From Gavia stellata (taxonomy: Eukaryota > Chordata > Aves > Gaviiformes > Gaviidae), in assembly GCF_030936135.1 (NCBI RefSeq), contig NC_082598.1, positions 10,234,687 through 10,298,686 on the forward strand: a stretch of DNA of 64,000 bases, written 5' to 3'. The notes under the pieces were generated by a model. It was not told where the DNA came from. It made no database searches and saw only the letters and a list, made by a program, of their open reading frames with translations. The translations under genes were made by a program, and so were the position numbers. Positions 35,419 through 48,700 of the stretch are shown here, one piece after another; the stretch's first letter is position 1, and every line of letters starts with the position of its first letter.

Positions 35419-38400
35419 ATGAGCACAGTAAGTACTTTACTACTCAATGCAAACCTGATTCTTACAACGTGTTGTTTATGGTACTTCTAGAAACGATTGT
35501 AAGAGTTTGCAGTAAATACACTGCAAACACAGTTTACAGTTTACGCTGTAAACCTCATGTAACTTCATGTTCTGTGACGCTTAAGACTTTTCATCTCTCT
35601 CGGTGCTAGCAATAGTTGAGAAATGCTTCCAAGGTGAGCAAAAACCTTAGCTCAGGCTGATTCCAATGGTCGGCTGGAAGCTAACATCCAATGTCATTGC
35701 GAACGAGTCTTCTCGTTTGCAGCCCGCCACGATATGTTTTTCCTTTGTGACCCAACCGGTAAGAGATCTTGGGCCATGTCTTTTCCTTGATGGGACGCGT
35801 GCAGGGAGGAACGACCCATGCCACCATTCGTTGCATATTACAGCCTTTCAGGGGAGTGTTCTGTGTCTCCTTGTGTGCCTTCTTTGGTGCTGCAAAGATG
35901 AGGGCCACGTTAATATTACTCCTCAAGAGAATGCTGAGGCTTCGTTCTCCCTTAGACTCAACGGAAGCGCCGTGGAGGAGCAGATAATTCTAGGCGAGCT
36001 CGGAAACGGAACAGGCTGATGGCTTCTTCTTCTGCAGGAAGGGTTTCAGAAGCAGAGCCAATAGAACTTGAGGAGAGTGGTAAGCTTTCTTTTTAACTTG
36101 GGAAGGACATAAATTGCTTCTGGAGGGTTGGGGTCCCACTTAACGTGTATTGTTGCCATTTGCTAGGCCCTTTACTGGGGAGGAAGGGAACCTCTGATTT
36201 TAGAAAGTGTCTGGTATGGCGTCTATAAACAACACGGCTACTGACAGCTGTTTGAGTTTGTTACTGAGGTGCGATACATTCACCACTAGTGAGAGATGAG
36301 TTGTGTAAGAAAGGTACTCAAGTACCGCTCAAACATCAGGATGTCTAGTCTGATGAGCTGGGAGTTCCTGCAGCTGCCACTACAGGTAGTGGCAAACTCA
36401 GTTTGGGAACTCCTAAGTTTTAGGAGTATAATTAAATGTTTGTCATTAGTCATACCCCGTCCCTCAAGAGAACATGTACGGTATGGCACTCTAAAATTAT
36501 TACATCCTAGATGATCCAGGTTTTATTCTGTGTGATAAACATTCTCCTCTCTTAGATGAATAATCTGTTGCTGTGTACCTCCCACAAGCTGTTGTCGTAC
36601 AACAGAACTGTACGAGGAGCTCAGCTGCTGTTCCTCTTGCATTGCAACTTGCAGAAGGCAGCCGTGGTAATGCTCTACGTGCAATTGTTGAGCACAAAGC
36701 TTGAGTGAAATGTTGGATACGTTCCTGAAGAGAGGAGGGATAGGGCAAGGTTGAATCGTACCTCAGCCTCTTACGTAGTGGCAGGCAACTTTATTCCTCT
36801 GCGATCTCTGATCTTGATTCTGACATTGTGTTTTGAAGCTGTTGAAGAAGTAGTAGATCTCACGGGTGAATCTTCGGATCCTGTAGTCGTTGATCTAACT
36901 CGCAATCATTCTGTTGTGGTAAGTAGTGAATGGCACGCTTATCTAAATCTTGTGGTCAGATGAGGTTTGTATGGTGCTCCCTGATAGAATCTGGCTTCAA
37001 GGATAAGTTTTAAGGTCAAAGTTGACTTGTCAGTGCACGAAAGCCACACGTTACAGGTCAACACCGAAGCTGCTCTGGAGGTGCACTTGCAGATAGTTAG
37101 AGGGTAATCTAAAATAGCTCTTTGCTCCAGAGCTCGGGGAGAATAGATACCAGTCGTGGGTAATGTAACAGAGGGAGATGCAATTTGAAGTTGAAGCTAT
37201 TCCCGATATATCAAAGGCATAGGCCAATGATTTAAATAAACCGTGAAGGAGGTAACAACAGTTTGTCTTTGACATCACAAGTATGAAGAGTTCAGCTGCA
37301 GCATCGGTTTAAGGCTCTCCTGTCAGAGAGATGCCAAGCGCAACCGTGGCTGACTGTGGTCCAGACTAGTTCAGTTTATTGCTGCAAGAAGTCTGAAAAC
37401 AACCCACTTTTTCCTACTGCTATTTTTAAAGCAAGAGTCGTATTCGATCCAGTCCAGTTTATAACCTCAGTCTCAGGGTGCCGCTGCTGCCGTGCGGGAC
37501 CAGCAACAGGCAGCAGGAAGAGCATGGGGGTATCTCCTGCTGGGATTGTTCCTGAGCCTTTGCAAAGGACAGGCCTGGAACTTTACAGCATAACCTGCAT
37601 CGCCCCAGCTCTAGTTCCACCAAAGATGATAGCGGGTTTGGGGTTTTTTGTCTTCAGCAGCTGTTAATGCAATTTGAAGCGTTTATGGCTATCACACCTG
37701 AATTTGCCCGTTTGAGGGAGAAAGAGGGAAAGAATCTCCTCCAGCCTAAATCCGGGTACTGATGCTGGGGAGCGGGGAGGCGGGTGGTCAGATGGCTTGT
37801 TTTGTTCTAACTGCTTAGCTTATCTGGTGTTTGTATGTATACTGCGGGCGCACACCGAAGTCTAATTGTATTTTCTTTTCTCTCCCTTCCCATGTGTATT
37901 GATGCAAGATTGTTGAAGGTGAGTCGACGTTTTTACAATTAATAGGGCAATTGTCCTAAACTTATTTTTTTTTTTTAATTTTCCAACGAACTTGAGCAGC
38001 ATGGATTGAAACTGCATTTACCAAAAGGCAGAGGACAGTGCTAAAGTATCTGGCCAGCGTCTTAGAGAATGGATGCAATCTGTGTTTGATAGTCGCTATC
38101 AGAGCTTGTAGGATCTATCTGAAATTAAATGCATCATCAAAGCTGCTCAAAATATGTTTTCTTATTTTCCAAATACAGAAGTTCTGTAAGCCCAAAGTTG
38201 ATAAAACTTTCAATTAGCACGGGAGTATCTGCTTTGAATAAGAAAATGTTGAAAGGCGTCTTGAGCCTGTATTGCAGTGAAGGAACTAAGGAAGAAAGTT
38301 ACAGGCTCTTTAAAATCCTGCATTTCAAGGATACTTCCAGGGCTGTGTAGTTTATAATATATCTAACGTACCAAAATTAAATTACAGAGACTCAACGACG

Positions 38401-39814
38401 AAGGAGAAATCCCAGACTGAGAGGCCAGCGACAGCCAGACATCTGTATAGTGATTAGCGATGAGGAAGATGAACCAAGAAATAATGATGTGTATGTAACA
38501 GAGACAGTGTCTTTTTGAAGTCTAATTTTTGATAGACAGTAGAAACTGATTTTTCCCACGCTTTTGGGTTCCGTTTGATTACTGTGCAAAAACTTCAGAC
38601 TTGCATCTCTAGAAGAGAACTCATTCAGAAAAACTCCCAAAGAACCCCAACACAAACTTTTCTTCTGTTGTTCATGAGATCATTAGATAATGGATCTTAC
38701 GGTATGGCTTGAGAGACGCTGAAATGCTTGCAATATGTAAAAGACACAGCCACACCTTCTGAAAATACACTTTGTGTCATCACGCGTTTCTATAAGGAAG
38801 GAGTTCTCAGTATGAATATGTTACTGGGCTGGGATGTTGCTAAATTAGAATAGGGGAGGTTTTAGGTTCTGACAACCGCTTTCACTTCGAGAATGGTTTC
38901 CAAAGGACAGCTAGATGGTTTTGTTACAAAACTCTTCTTTATGACCTGCTGAAGGTTAACACCGCCATACGTGTACTGCAGAGTGCTATAGACTGCTCTT
39001 ACTTGTAACAATAGAGCAGGGTGACTAACTGCATCTTCCCCCGATGAAAACCAGGACGCTGTTGCCTTTAGGTAAGGGAGACCCTAACTACTTAGCAAAT
39101 GCAACAAACTGAGGGCGTTAAAGGTGCTCAGGGACCTTGAGAGGAAGTGCATCGTGGCTAGTGTGTGCAGCCGGATGATTGCGTGACGTTTTATGTATCG
39201 GTAACCCTCAATGCACGGTGAAATTAATGGATGTGTGTTCTTTCTGGTTTTGTTCTCTCTCCCACAAGGCCGTCTGGTACCGTTAGCTGTCCGATTTGCA
39301 GGGATGGCTACTCAAAGGTAAGGATCCCCGTGTTGCCATCGTTCCTTTTTTGTCGGAGGGAGAGCGGGGCAGAGGGTGAGCTGCGCAACTCTGTTGGGTT
39401 ACGTGGGACGCTCCAGACAGGTGGCTTGAAGCGCAGACCTTGGATTGAAGGTGAAACTAGCTTGCAACTCAAAGTCATTTCTTAGTGGTGTACGCAGGGG
39501 GAGAAACACGTGCCAGGATGGCACTGAAAGATCTTTAGGTTCCTTATTAGTAAAGAAGTAACGTACTGATTCCGGATATTCCAAGTCCTATTTGCCGGGT
39601 GCCAACAGACCAGCAAAGTTGAATTCTTTACTCCAAATACCTGTTGCGGTTTCTCTTCTTCCAGATTGTGCAAAGTGGACGACTGATTGCGTCAACCAAA
39701 TGCGGCCACGTCTTCTGCAGTCAGTGCCTCCGTGAGGCCCTGAGGAATGCCAACTTTTGCCCAATGTGCAGGAAGGCACTCACTCACACAGAGTGTCATC
39801 CCATTTATATCTGA
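35419..39814 (+). CDS. RNF4-like paralog, copy 3 (174 aa if the internal exon 6 donor is used)
   Basis: Exons: leader and start 35260-35427, then 35956-36079, 36839-36918, 37909-37918, 38388-38490 (alternative donor GTATGT at 38491), 39269-39317 and 39665-39814. Read-through of exon 6 meets TGA at 38516. Features match copy 2: intact basic region, SIMs, complete C3HC4 ligands, CPICR and MCRKA changes, and the CIVISDEEDE motif. Exons 6, 7 and 8 are identical to copy 2. Private change: Asp68 to His directly before SIM4 (NHSVVIV), which removes an acidic neighbour of the SIM. All splice borders are intact and the AATAAA follows at 39917. I think it is a gene or a very recent, still open pseudogene; the sequence alone cannot separate these. 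Confidence 0.8.
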
Positions 39815-39916
39815 GGACCTCTGTTTCTCAGGACAGACGCAACTGGATTTTGGGGGAAAATGTCATGTTTTGCTTGCTCTGAAGATTTAAAGAGCAGCAG
39901 GTTGTGCACACATCCA

Positions 39917-39922
39917 AATAAA
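39917..39922 (+). terminator. polyadenylation signal, RNF4-like copy 3
   Basis: AATAAA is at the equivalent position after the copy 3 stop codon, followed by a T/G-rich stretch. Confidence 0.5.
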
Positions 39923-40078
39923 ACTGGTTTGGTTTTTTTTGTGAAAACAACTTGTCCGTATATAGACATCTTTTTTATGGTCCAAGCTGCTTCCTGTTGC
40001 GTCCCTGGTTATAATTGTTAAATTTATGACTGTCTCTAAACTAGACCAGCAGCCTGAATCAGCAAGGAAGCAGCTAAT

Positions 40079-40365
40079 CACAGAATCACTAAGGTTGGAA
40101 AAGACCTGTAAGGTCATCAAGTCCAACCGTCAACCCAACACCACCATGACCATTAAACTATGTCCCACAATGCCACGTCCACGCGTTCCTTGAACACGTC
40201 CAGTGAGGGTGACTCCACCACTTCCCCGGACAGCCTGTTCCAATGCTTCACCACTCTCTCAGTAAAGAAATTTTTCCTAATATCCAGCCTAAAACTCTTC
40301 TGTTCTCCTAACTGTCCTAGATATGGCCACCTTTCATTTCCGTCTCCCTAACCAAATGTTGTATT
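40079..40365 (-). mobile_element. CR1 LINE 3' fragment, minus strand (unit 2 copy)
   Basis: This has the same insertion site and the same 287-bp length as 30027-30313. It arose by duplication of the unit, not by a separate insertion. Confidence 0.9.
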
Positions 40366-41806
40366 CCATTTCCTCCTACCTTTTTAACGCTTAAATAAGA
40401 GGGGTCTGAATATTTTGTTATTTCTTACTCTTTAAATTATTCCCACCGTCGCATACAGATGTGGAATAGTTACCTGTCAAAAGACAGATGAACAGCTTGC
40501 CATTGCATTACACTTCTGGTTTTATCCTACAAGCGGCTCATGACTCTCTTGCTTTCTGCTATAGCATCTGTGCCCAAGCAGACTAAGTTCTGGAACGATG
40601 GATCATTTTAGCATAAATCAACATTAAATTGACAACCAGGGTCATGCAATAAAACAACCTGCTGCCGACCTGCAACCCAAAACTAAAGGGGTTTTTTATT
40701 AGGATATTTAGGGATGCTTCCGGATGTAGTGATACAGACAGAGTTTTGTTCCATAAAGGCTGACTTAAGAAATGCAATACCTTCCCCGCCCTGCTTTGGA
40801 CAGCTTTGGTCCAGCCCTGTTGTCAGGAATAGGCAGTTTCTGCGTTGTGGCAATATGGTAACTGCTAACAAGTTAGTTACACACCTTTAGTTACTGCGTG
40901 CTCCCATTGGCAACATAAACCCGAGACCGCAGTCTTAGTGCGGTGACAACAACGGCTGGCATTTGGGTCCCCAAAACCACGGGAACGATGAAGCAGTGCT
41001 GAAGATTGCTTAAAGCATTCGTTGCATGAAGAGAAGCAGCCCAACATTAAAACTGTCACAGTATTTAAGGGCCACAGAAACAGCTTTCTCCCAATAGCTT
41101 AACAAAGAAAAAAAAAGAAAAAATTATGGCCAGTTTTCCTGGGGTGGCTACTGCACGAGAGGGAGGATACGAAGAGGATTTAAGGGGTTACCTCTGGGGC
41201 TGCGGGTGAGTCACGTATCCGTGCTGCATCTTTCGTGGTGTACTGGCCATAGCTTAAAATGACTTTGCACAACTCCCTCCGTGTAAATATCACTTTATAA
41301 TTTGTGTCTCAGTAAAGAGATCTAATGGAAATCCAGATACCACAAACTATAAAATACTTCACAAAGAAGTTTTTACCTTTTATGTACCCTGTGAAGTGCC
41401 ACAGATTTTGTGCATCTCAAAAAGAATTTTAAGTCTCAGTACATGGAAAAATACTCAATTGTGCTACACGCTTTTTATTAGAGAAAAAAAAAACCACACA
41501 CCCCCCTAAATATTTGAGTTCCTGTGATGTTCCACATTGGCCAGAAGGGACAGAAAATATAAAGATATTTTTCGTTATGTAAATGTATGTCTTGTTTTAT
41601 ATAGTTCCGTTTTCCCTGTATTTAGTTGTATTTGTGTCTGTCTGTCCCGTCTATGTTGGACTCTGCTGGTAGGCAAACAGTTCTTTATAACAGGTGGAAA
41701 TAAAACAATCAAACTGGTAATCGGGAGCGCTCCTTCTTTAATCACCCTGCATTAACTGATTTGGTGGCGGGGGAATCCCCAAACCCGCAAGCCTTTTAGT
41801 TCTTTT

Positions 41807-42097
41807 GGCCAGGGTGTGTTGTGTGGGGAAAAGGAGAAAGGCGCTGCCTGGGAGGGGGGTGATGAGGGGATGGCGGGGTGCAGTCCTGCTCGAGACTGGG
41901 GGAGCGGGGGCAGCCCGGGAGCCGGCGGCAGAGAGGGCTCGCTGTAAAGGACGGCAGGGCCTTGGGACATCTCGCTGCTGTGAAGCTGTTGACGAAGCTC
42001 ACTCATGGCGCCTGTTGCACACATCACGTATGAAACACTGTGCTGGAGAGAGGGCGAGGAGGAATGCCGAGGAGAGGACCAGGCACGCAGCAGTTTG
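41807..42097 (+). repeat. GC-rich segment upstream of copy 4 (3 of 4)
   Basis: This is nearly identical to 18907-19197 and lies about 3.5 kb upstream of the copy 4 leader exon at 45570. It is followed by the same conserved donor. Confidence 0.4.
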
Positions 42098-43075
42098 AAA
42101 GTCGCTGTAAAGCTGCTTTTATTTCTTCTCCAAACAAACTAAGTAGATGCTGCAGGTTACCTATTGGGTAGTGTTCCAAAATGAGCTGCAAAGAGAACCC
42201 GCACCACCTGGAGACGGAATGTTATGGAAAGGGTTGCCCAGGCGAGTCCTGCCCTGAGGTGCAGGAGACTGGAAGCCAGTTCCCGTCTTTCTCTGGTAGG
42301 GAGCAAACTCTGAGCCTTCGGCTTCTACGTCCCAGGTGAGAACTTCAGGCGCTTTGCTCACGTCTGCAAAAAACCCTCTTGAGTTAACGCCACGTGTAAG
42401 TGTAGAGGATTTTTAAAAAGCATTTCCCGTCACGTGCAGCAGAAATCTTAAAACGATCAAAACTGATGAGGTTCCTATTTGGGGAGGGGGTTATGCAGAA
42501 CCGTCCTGGAAATGTCATCTGCTGTGACCAGAATCTGCCTTTTGATGAGTGGTGTCTTGTGTTCCTTAAAACTCTGCATCAACCCATCTTGGGGCTTGAA
42601 GATTTGGGATTTAAGAAATACAGAGAGAAAGTTCAAGAGGAAAAAAATCAGTCAGGCTTCCTTTAACTCAAGGTTATGATGTACTACCAGCACCGCTCCA
42701 TCCCACTGCGGGGTCTCGGTGTTTCCTAATCTGAGAGTAGGTTCAAAGCCCCCTAATTAGTTTTGCTCTTTCCACTGAGACAGAGAACAACAACAAAAAA
42801 CCCCCCAAAAAACCAAACAAAAAAAGGGGGCAGGGGGAGATCCCAAAACCCATAATGAGCTTGAGTGATGAGGAGATTTCAAAGGTCATCCAAGCTCTGG
42901 TAAGATGGATTTTTAACTCCCGGGGGTATGCACCTAGCTCAAACCTAACATTAGTGCAAGTCCTCTTGATCTCTTCGAAGTCCTTCATTTCTGACTTCGG
43001 TACAGATGGTGAAGCTTGTGGGAGCCAGAGGAGACGGAGGACTGCTCAGATATACACTGGCCTGTGTAGTTAGGG

Positions 43076-44191
43076 ATTTTGGCACTGTTTCCTGCAGCAT
43101 TCTCCTGGAGAAACTGGCTGCTCACGGCTTGGACGGGCGCACTCTTTGCTGAGTAAAAAACTGGCTGGCTGGCCGGGCCCAAAGGGTTGTGGTGAATGGA
43201 TTTAAATCCAGCTGGTGGCCGGTCACAAGTGGTGTTCCCCCGGGCTCGGTATTGGGGCCAGTTCTGTTTAATATCTTTGTCAAGGGTCTGGACGAGGGGA
43301 CCGAGTGCTCCTGCAATAAGTTTGCAGATGACACCAAGTTGGGCAGGAGCGTTGATCTGCTGGAGGGTCGGAAGGCTCTGCAGAGGGATCTGGACAGGCT
43401 GGATCGATGGGCCCAGGCCAATTGTATGAGGTTCAACAAGGCCAAGTGCCGGGTCCTGCACTTGGGACACAACAACCCCAGGCAAGGCTACAGGCTTGGG
43501 GATGAGTGGCTGGAAAGCTGCCCGGCGGAAAAGGACCTGGGGGTGTTGGTTGACAGCCGGCTGGATATGAGCCAGCAGTGTGCCCAGGTGGCCAAGAAGG
43601 CCAACGGCATCCTGGCCTGTATCAGCAGGAGGAGGGAAGTGATTGTCCCCTTGTACTCGGCTCTGGTGAGGCTGCCCCCCGAATCCTGTGTTCAGTTTTG
43701 GGCCCCTCACTACAAGAAGGACATTGAGGTGCTGGAGCGTGTCCAGAGAAGGGTAATGAAGCTGGTGAGGGGTCTGGAGCACAAGTCTGATGAGGAGCGG
43801 CTGAGGGAACTGGGGTTGTTCAGTCTGAAGAAGAGGAGGCTGAGGGGAGACCTTATCGCTCTCTACAACTACCTGAAAGGGGGTTGCAGAGAGGTGGGTG
43901 CTGGTCTCTTCTCCCAAGTGACAAGGGATAGGACAAGAGGAAATGGCCTCAAGTTGTGCCAGGGGAGGTTTAGATTGGAGATTAGGAAAAACCGTCTTCA
44001 CCAAAAGGGTTGTCAGGCATTGGAACGGGCTGCCCAGGGAGGTGGTGGAGTCACCATCCCTGGTGGTATTTAAAAGACATGTGGATGAGGCGCTTATGGA
44101 CACGGTTTAGTGGTGGACTTGGCAGGGTTAGGTTAACGGTCGGACTTGAGGACCTTAAAGGTCTTTTCCAATCTAAACGATTCTATGATTT
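43076..44191 (+). mobile_element. CR1 LINE, 5'-truncated (unit 3 copy)
   Basis: This is the third duplicate of the intron 1 CR1 with a 294-codon open frame at 43189-44073. It has the FADDTKLG motif and the same shifted C-terminal end as the other two. Confidence 0.9.
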
Positions 44192-45728
44192 ATTTTATGC
44201 TTTTAGATGATGTGTTTCTGTGTCCTTTGGGGCTCTTGTCAGGTCTTGCCTGAAGTCCCTACAACTCTTGTTTAGGGAAGAGTAAACACCTGGAAACTAC
44301 CGACTCCAGAAATCCGGCATTGGGCATTATTTCATTTTGTCTTTGAGGCCATAAGATGATGTCTACACCTTGGCAGCGGCTCCGCACAATCCCTTTTCTG
44401 GGACAACAATATTCCTGGTCGACATAGAGTAGACAAGGGCCCATACCATCTGCAGGAATTTGCGCCTTTTAAGCTGATGTAATAATCCAGAACCGTGACA
44501 AGAGTAGTGAGCTAAAGCTTCTAGGTTGTTCAGGACCGTGGAGGACTCAAGTAGTCAAGCTGCTTTGTCGCAAAAGCAGTGGATGATCCTGCGTATGCAT
44601 TTCTTCACGCTTGTTCGCTGAGGTTTGCTTTGTCACAGCTCAGGGAGCATCTTTAGCCTGTTCCTGGCTGTGCCCTCTTCCTGAAGGACTCTGTGCTGGT
44701 CTTTGCAGTGGAGGTCAAGGTCAGTATCCGGAGCAAGTGGATTTCTGCCTTGACTTCTGTTTTGTTGGACCGCAGTGGAATAGGCCTCTAGTAAGACTTC
44801 TCTTTGGATGACGTTACTTAACCATCTCTAAGGCTTGCCGGGGCTTCTGTGCTGTCAGACCTCTAAAAAACATACGGGGGCAGGCAGTTCTAGATGGTTT
44901 TAGACCCCTGGAGGAAAAAGCAGCTGTGTACCAAGAGGTGATTTTTTTTTTTTTTAAGACAGATTTGTAACAAAGCTTTCCGTAGGCTCGGTCACTGGAC
45001 ACGGAGTTGGCTGTTAGGGCCTGTGTTTGGTCTTTTGTGCAGTAAAATGCAAGCTGTCTGGCGGGCTTGATTCTGAGGCTTTATAACCACTTTACTACTT
45101 CTATTAAAGGAAATACATTCCTTACTCATTTGTAATGCCTTGTCTTCTAAAATTAGTTACTTGACCTGCTTGGGGTGCCCCCACTGCCTCCCCACATCTC
45201 CCCATTGTGTGTTGGACACAGGCTAATTTTACCATCAGCAAGCTTTAAGATGTGAACTTCAGTACCACCCACAAACGTGGCCTCGAGAGCCAAGCAGTTG
45301 CTTTCAGTTAAACTGCATTGGGATTCCTCAGTACTCTGCTGGTTTGCTAGCAAACTGGCTTATTCGGGTGTCGTGTTTAGGAAATGGGTAAGAATGACTG
45401 AGGCTTCAGGCCCAGCTGCAGGTGTCTGAGGCTCAGCTACCAAACTCTGGGACTTCCCCTCCAGCTTTGGACAGAAACTGGTGACTCAGGAATGGGACTC
45501 TTGGGGAGGGGGTGTATTTCAGAGAACAAGCGTTACGGATAGGTAATCTTCTCTCTTCTTTTCTTGTAGGCTTGGAAGAACATTGTTCTCAGATACGGAG
45601 AAATCGGGGCTTTTGAACGGTGTACTCCCTAAAGGAGGATAAGGAATTGATAGCTGCAGCTTCCTTGCAATCCATTTTTTGGTATTTGCACCTCCTGCTT
45701 TTTCTGAGGTTTTAGATCAAGAAGCGCC

Positions 45729-48700
45729 ATGAGCACAGTAAGTACTTTACTACTCAATGCAAACCTGATTCTTACAACGTGTTGTTTATGGTACTTCTAG
45801 AAACGATTGTAAGAGTTTGCAGTAAATACACTGCAAACACAGTTTAGAGTTTACGCTCTAAACCTCATGTAACTTCATGTTCTGTGACGCTTAAGACTTT
45901 TCATCTCTCTCGGTGCTAGCAATAGTTGAGAAATGCTTCCAAGGTGAGCAAAAACCTTAGCTCAGGCTGATTCCAATGGTCGGCTGGAAGCTAACATCCG
46001 ATGTCATTGCGAACGAGTCTTCTCGTTTGCAGCCCGCCACGATATGTTTTTCCTTTGTGACCCAACCGGTAAGAGATCTGGGGCCATGTCTTTTCCTTGA
46101 TGGGACGCGTGCAGGGAGGAACGACCCATGCCACCATTCGTTGCATATTACAGCCTTTCAGGGGAGTGTTCTGTGTCTCCTTGTGTGCCTTCTTTGGTGC
46201 TGCAAAGATGAGGGCCACGTTAATATTACTCCTCAAGAGAATGCTGAGGCTTCGTTCTCCCTTAGACTCAACGGAAGCGCCGTGGAGGAGCAGATAATTC
46301 TAGGCGAGCTCGGAAACGGAACAGGCTGATGGCTTCTTCTTCTGCAGGAAGGGTTTCAGAAGCAGAGCCAATAGAACTTGAGGAGAGTGGTAAGCTTTCT
46401 TTTTAACTTGGGAAGGACATAAATTGCTTCTGGAGGGTTGGAGTCCCACTTAACGTGTATTGTTGCCATTTGCTAGGCCCTTTACTGGGGAGGAAGGGAA
46501 CCTCTGATTTTAGAAAGTGTCTGGTATGGGGTCTATAAACAACATGGCTACTGACAACTGTTTGAGTTTGTTACTGAGGTGCGATACATTCACCACTAGT
46601 GAGAGATGAGTTGTGTAAGAAAGGTACTCAAGTACCGCTCAAACATCAGGATGTCTAGTCTGATGAGCTGGGAGTTCCTGCAGCTGCCACTACAGGTAGT
46701 GGCAAACTCAGTTTGGGAACTCCTAAGTTTTAGGAGTATAATTAAATGTTTGTCATTAGTCATACCCCGTCCCTCAAGGGAGAGGCAGTACTTGCTCAGT
46801 ACACTTTTACAAAAAGTATCAGAACTTAAAAAGCCTCCTTGACCTCCTAATTAGATATTTAAATTTCCTTCTGAAATCCTAGTAAAGATCAAAAGTAACT
46901 GTTGGTCTCGACATAATTATAAAGCTTTTTCAGTTTTTGCTGTGCATTTGATTATGAAAGGTTGGAAGAGACATGAGAGCAAAATTTACAGCACAGTATT
47001 GTTAAGTTATTATATCCTATATGAGTCATGTTTTGTTCTGTGTGATAAACATTCTCCTCTCTTAGATGAATAATCTGTTGCTGTGTACCTCCCACAAGCT
47101 GTTGTCGTACAACAGAACTGTACGAGGAGCTCAGCTGCTGTTCCTCTTGCATTGCAACTTGCAGAAGGCAGCGGTGGTAATGCTCTACGTGCAATTGTTG
47201 AGCACAAAGCTTGAGTGAAATGTTGGATACGTTCCTGAAGAGAGGAGGGATAGGGCAAGGTTGAATCGTACCTCAGCCTCTTACGTAGTGGCAGGCAACT
47301 TTATTCCTCTGCGATCTCTGATCTTGATTCTGACATTATGTTTTGAAGCTGTTGAAGAAGTAGTAGATCTCACGGGTGAATCTTCGGATCCTGTAGTCGT
47401 TGATCTAACTCGCAATGATTCTGTTGTGGTAAGTAGTGAAGGGCACGCTTATCTAAATCTTGTGGTCAGATGAGGTTTGTATGGTGCTCCCTGATAGAAT
47501 CTGGCTTCAAGGATAAGTTTTAAGGTCAAAGTTGACTTGTCGGTGCACGAAAGCCACACGTTACAGGTCAACACCGAAGCTGCTCTGGAGGTGCACTTGC
47601 AGATAGTTAGAGGGTAATCTAAAATAGCTCTTTGCTCCAGAGCTCGGGGAGAATAGATACCAGTCGTGGGTAATGTAACAGAGGGAGATGCAATTTGAAG
47701 TTGAAGCTATTCCCGATATATCAAAGGCATAGGCCAATGATTTAAATAAACCGTGAAGGAGGTAACAACAGTTTGTCTTTGACATCACAAGTATGAAGAG
47801 TTGAGCTGCAGCGTCGGTTTAAGGCTCTCCTGTCAGAGAGATGCCAAGCGCAACCGTGGCTGACTGTGGTCCAGACTAGTTCAGTTTATTGCTGCAAGAA
47901 GTCTGAAAACAACCCACTTTTTCCTACTGCTATTTTTAAAGCAAGAGTCGTATTCGATCCAGTCCAGTTTATAACCTCAGTCTCGGGGTGCCGCTGCTGC
48001 CGTGCGGGACCAGCAACAGGCAGCAGGAAGAGCATGGGGGTATCTCCTGCTGGGATTGTTCCTGAGCCTTTGCAAAGGACAGGCCTGGAACTTTACGGCA
48101 TAACCTGCATCGCCCCAGCTCTAGTTCCACCAAAGATGATAGCGGGTTTGGCGTCTTTTGTCTTCAGCAGCTGTTAATGCAATTTGAAGCGTTTATGGCT
48201 ATCACACCTGAATTTGCCCGTTTGAGGGAGAAAGAGGGAAAGAATCTCCTCCAGCCTAAATCCGGGTACTGATGCTGGGGAGCGGGGAGGTGGCTGGTCA
48301 GATGGCTTGTTTTGTTCTAACTGCTTAGCTTATCTGGTGTTTGTATGTATACTGCGGGCACACACCGAAGTCTAATTGTATTTTCTTTTCTCTCCCTTCC
48401 CATGTGTATTGATGCAAGATTGTTGAAGGTGAGTCGACGTTTTTACAATTAATAGGGCAATTGTCCTAAACTTATTTTTTTTTTTTAATTTTCCAACGAA
48501 CTTGAGCAGCATGGATTGAAACTGCATTTACCAAAAGGCAGAGGACAGTGCTAAAGTATCTGGCCAGCGTCTTAGAGAATGGATGCAATCTGTGTTTGAT
48601 AGTCGCTATCAGAGGTTGTAGGATGTATCTGAAATTAAATGCATCATCAAAGCTGCTCAAAATATGTTTTCTTATTTTCCAAATACAGAAGTTCTGTAAG

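Larger units (their letters stand above)
32131..42179 (+). repeat. tandem segmental duplication unit carrying RNF4-like copy 3
   Basis: This 10,049-bp direct repeat lacks a block of about 254 bp that is present in the other two units (sequence equivalent to 19620-19865 is missing at about 32467). It lacks the young CR1 of copy 2. Like copy 2, it has the short form of intron 3, with agagaacatgtacgg instead of about 200 bp found in copies 1 and 4. Confidence 0.9.
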
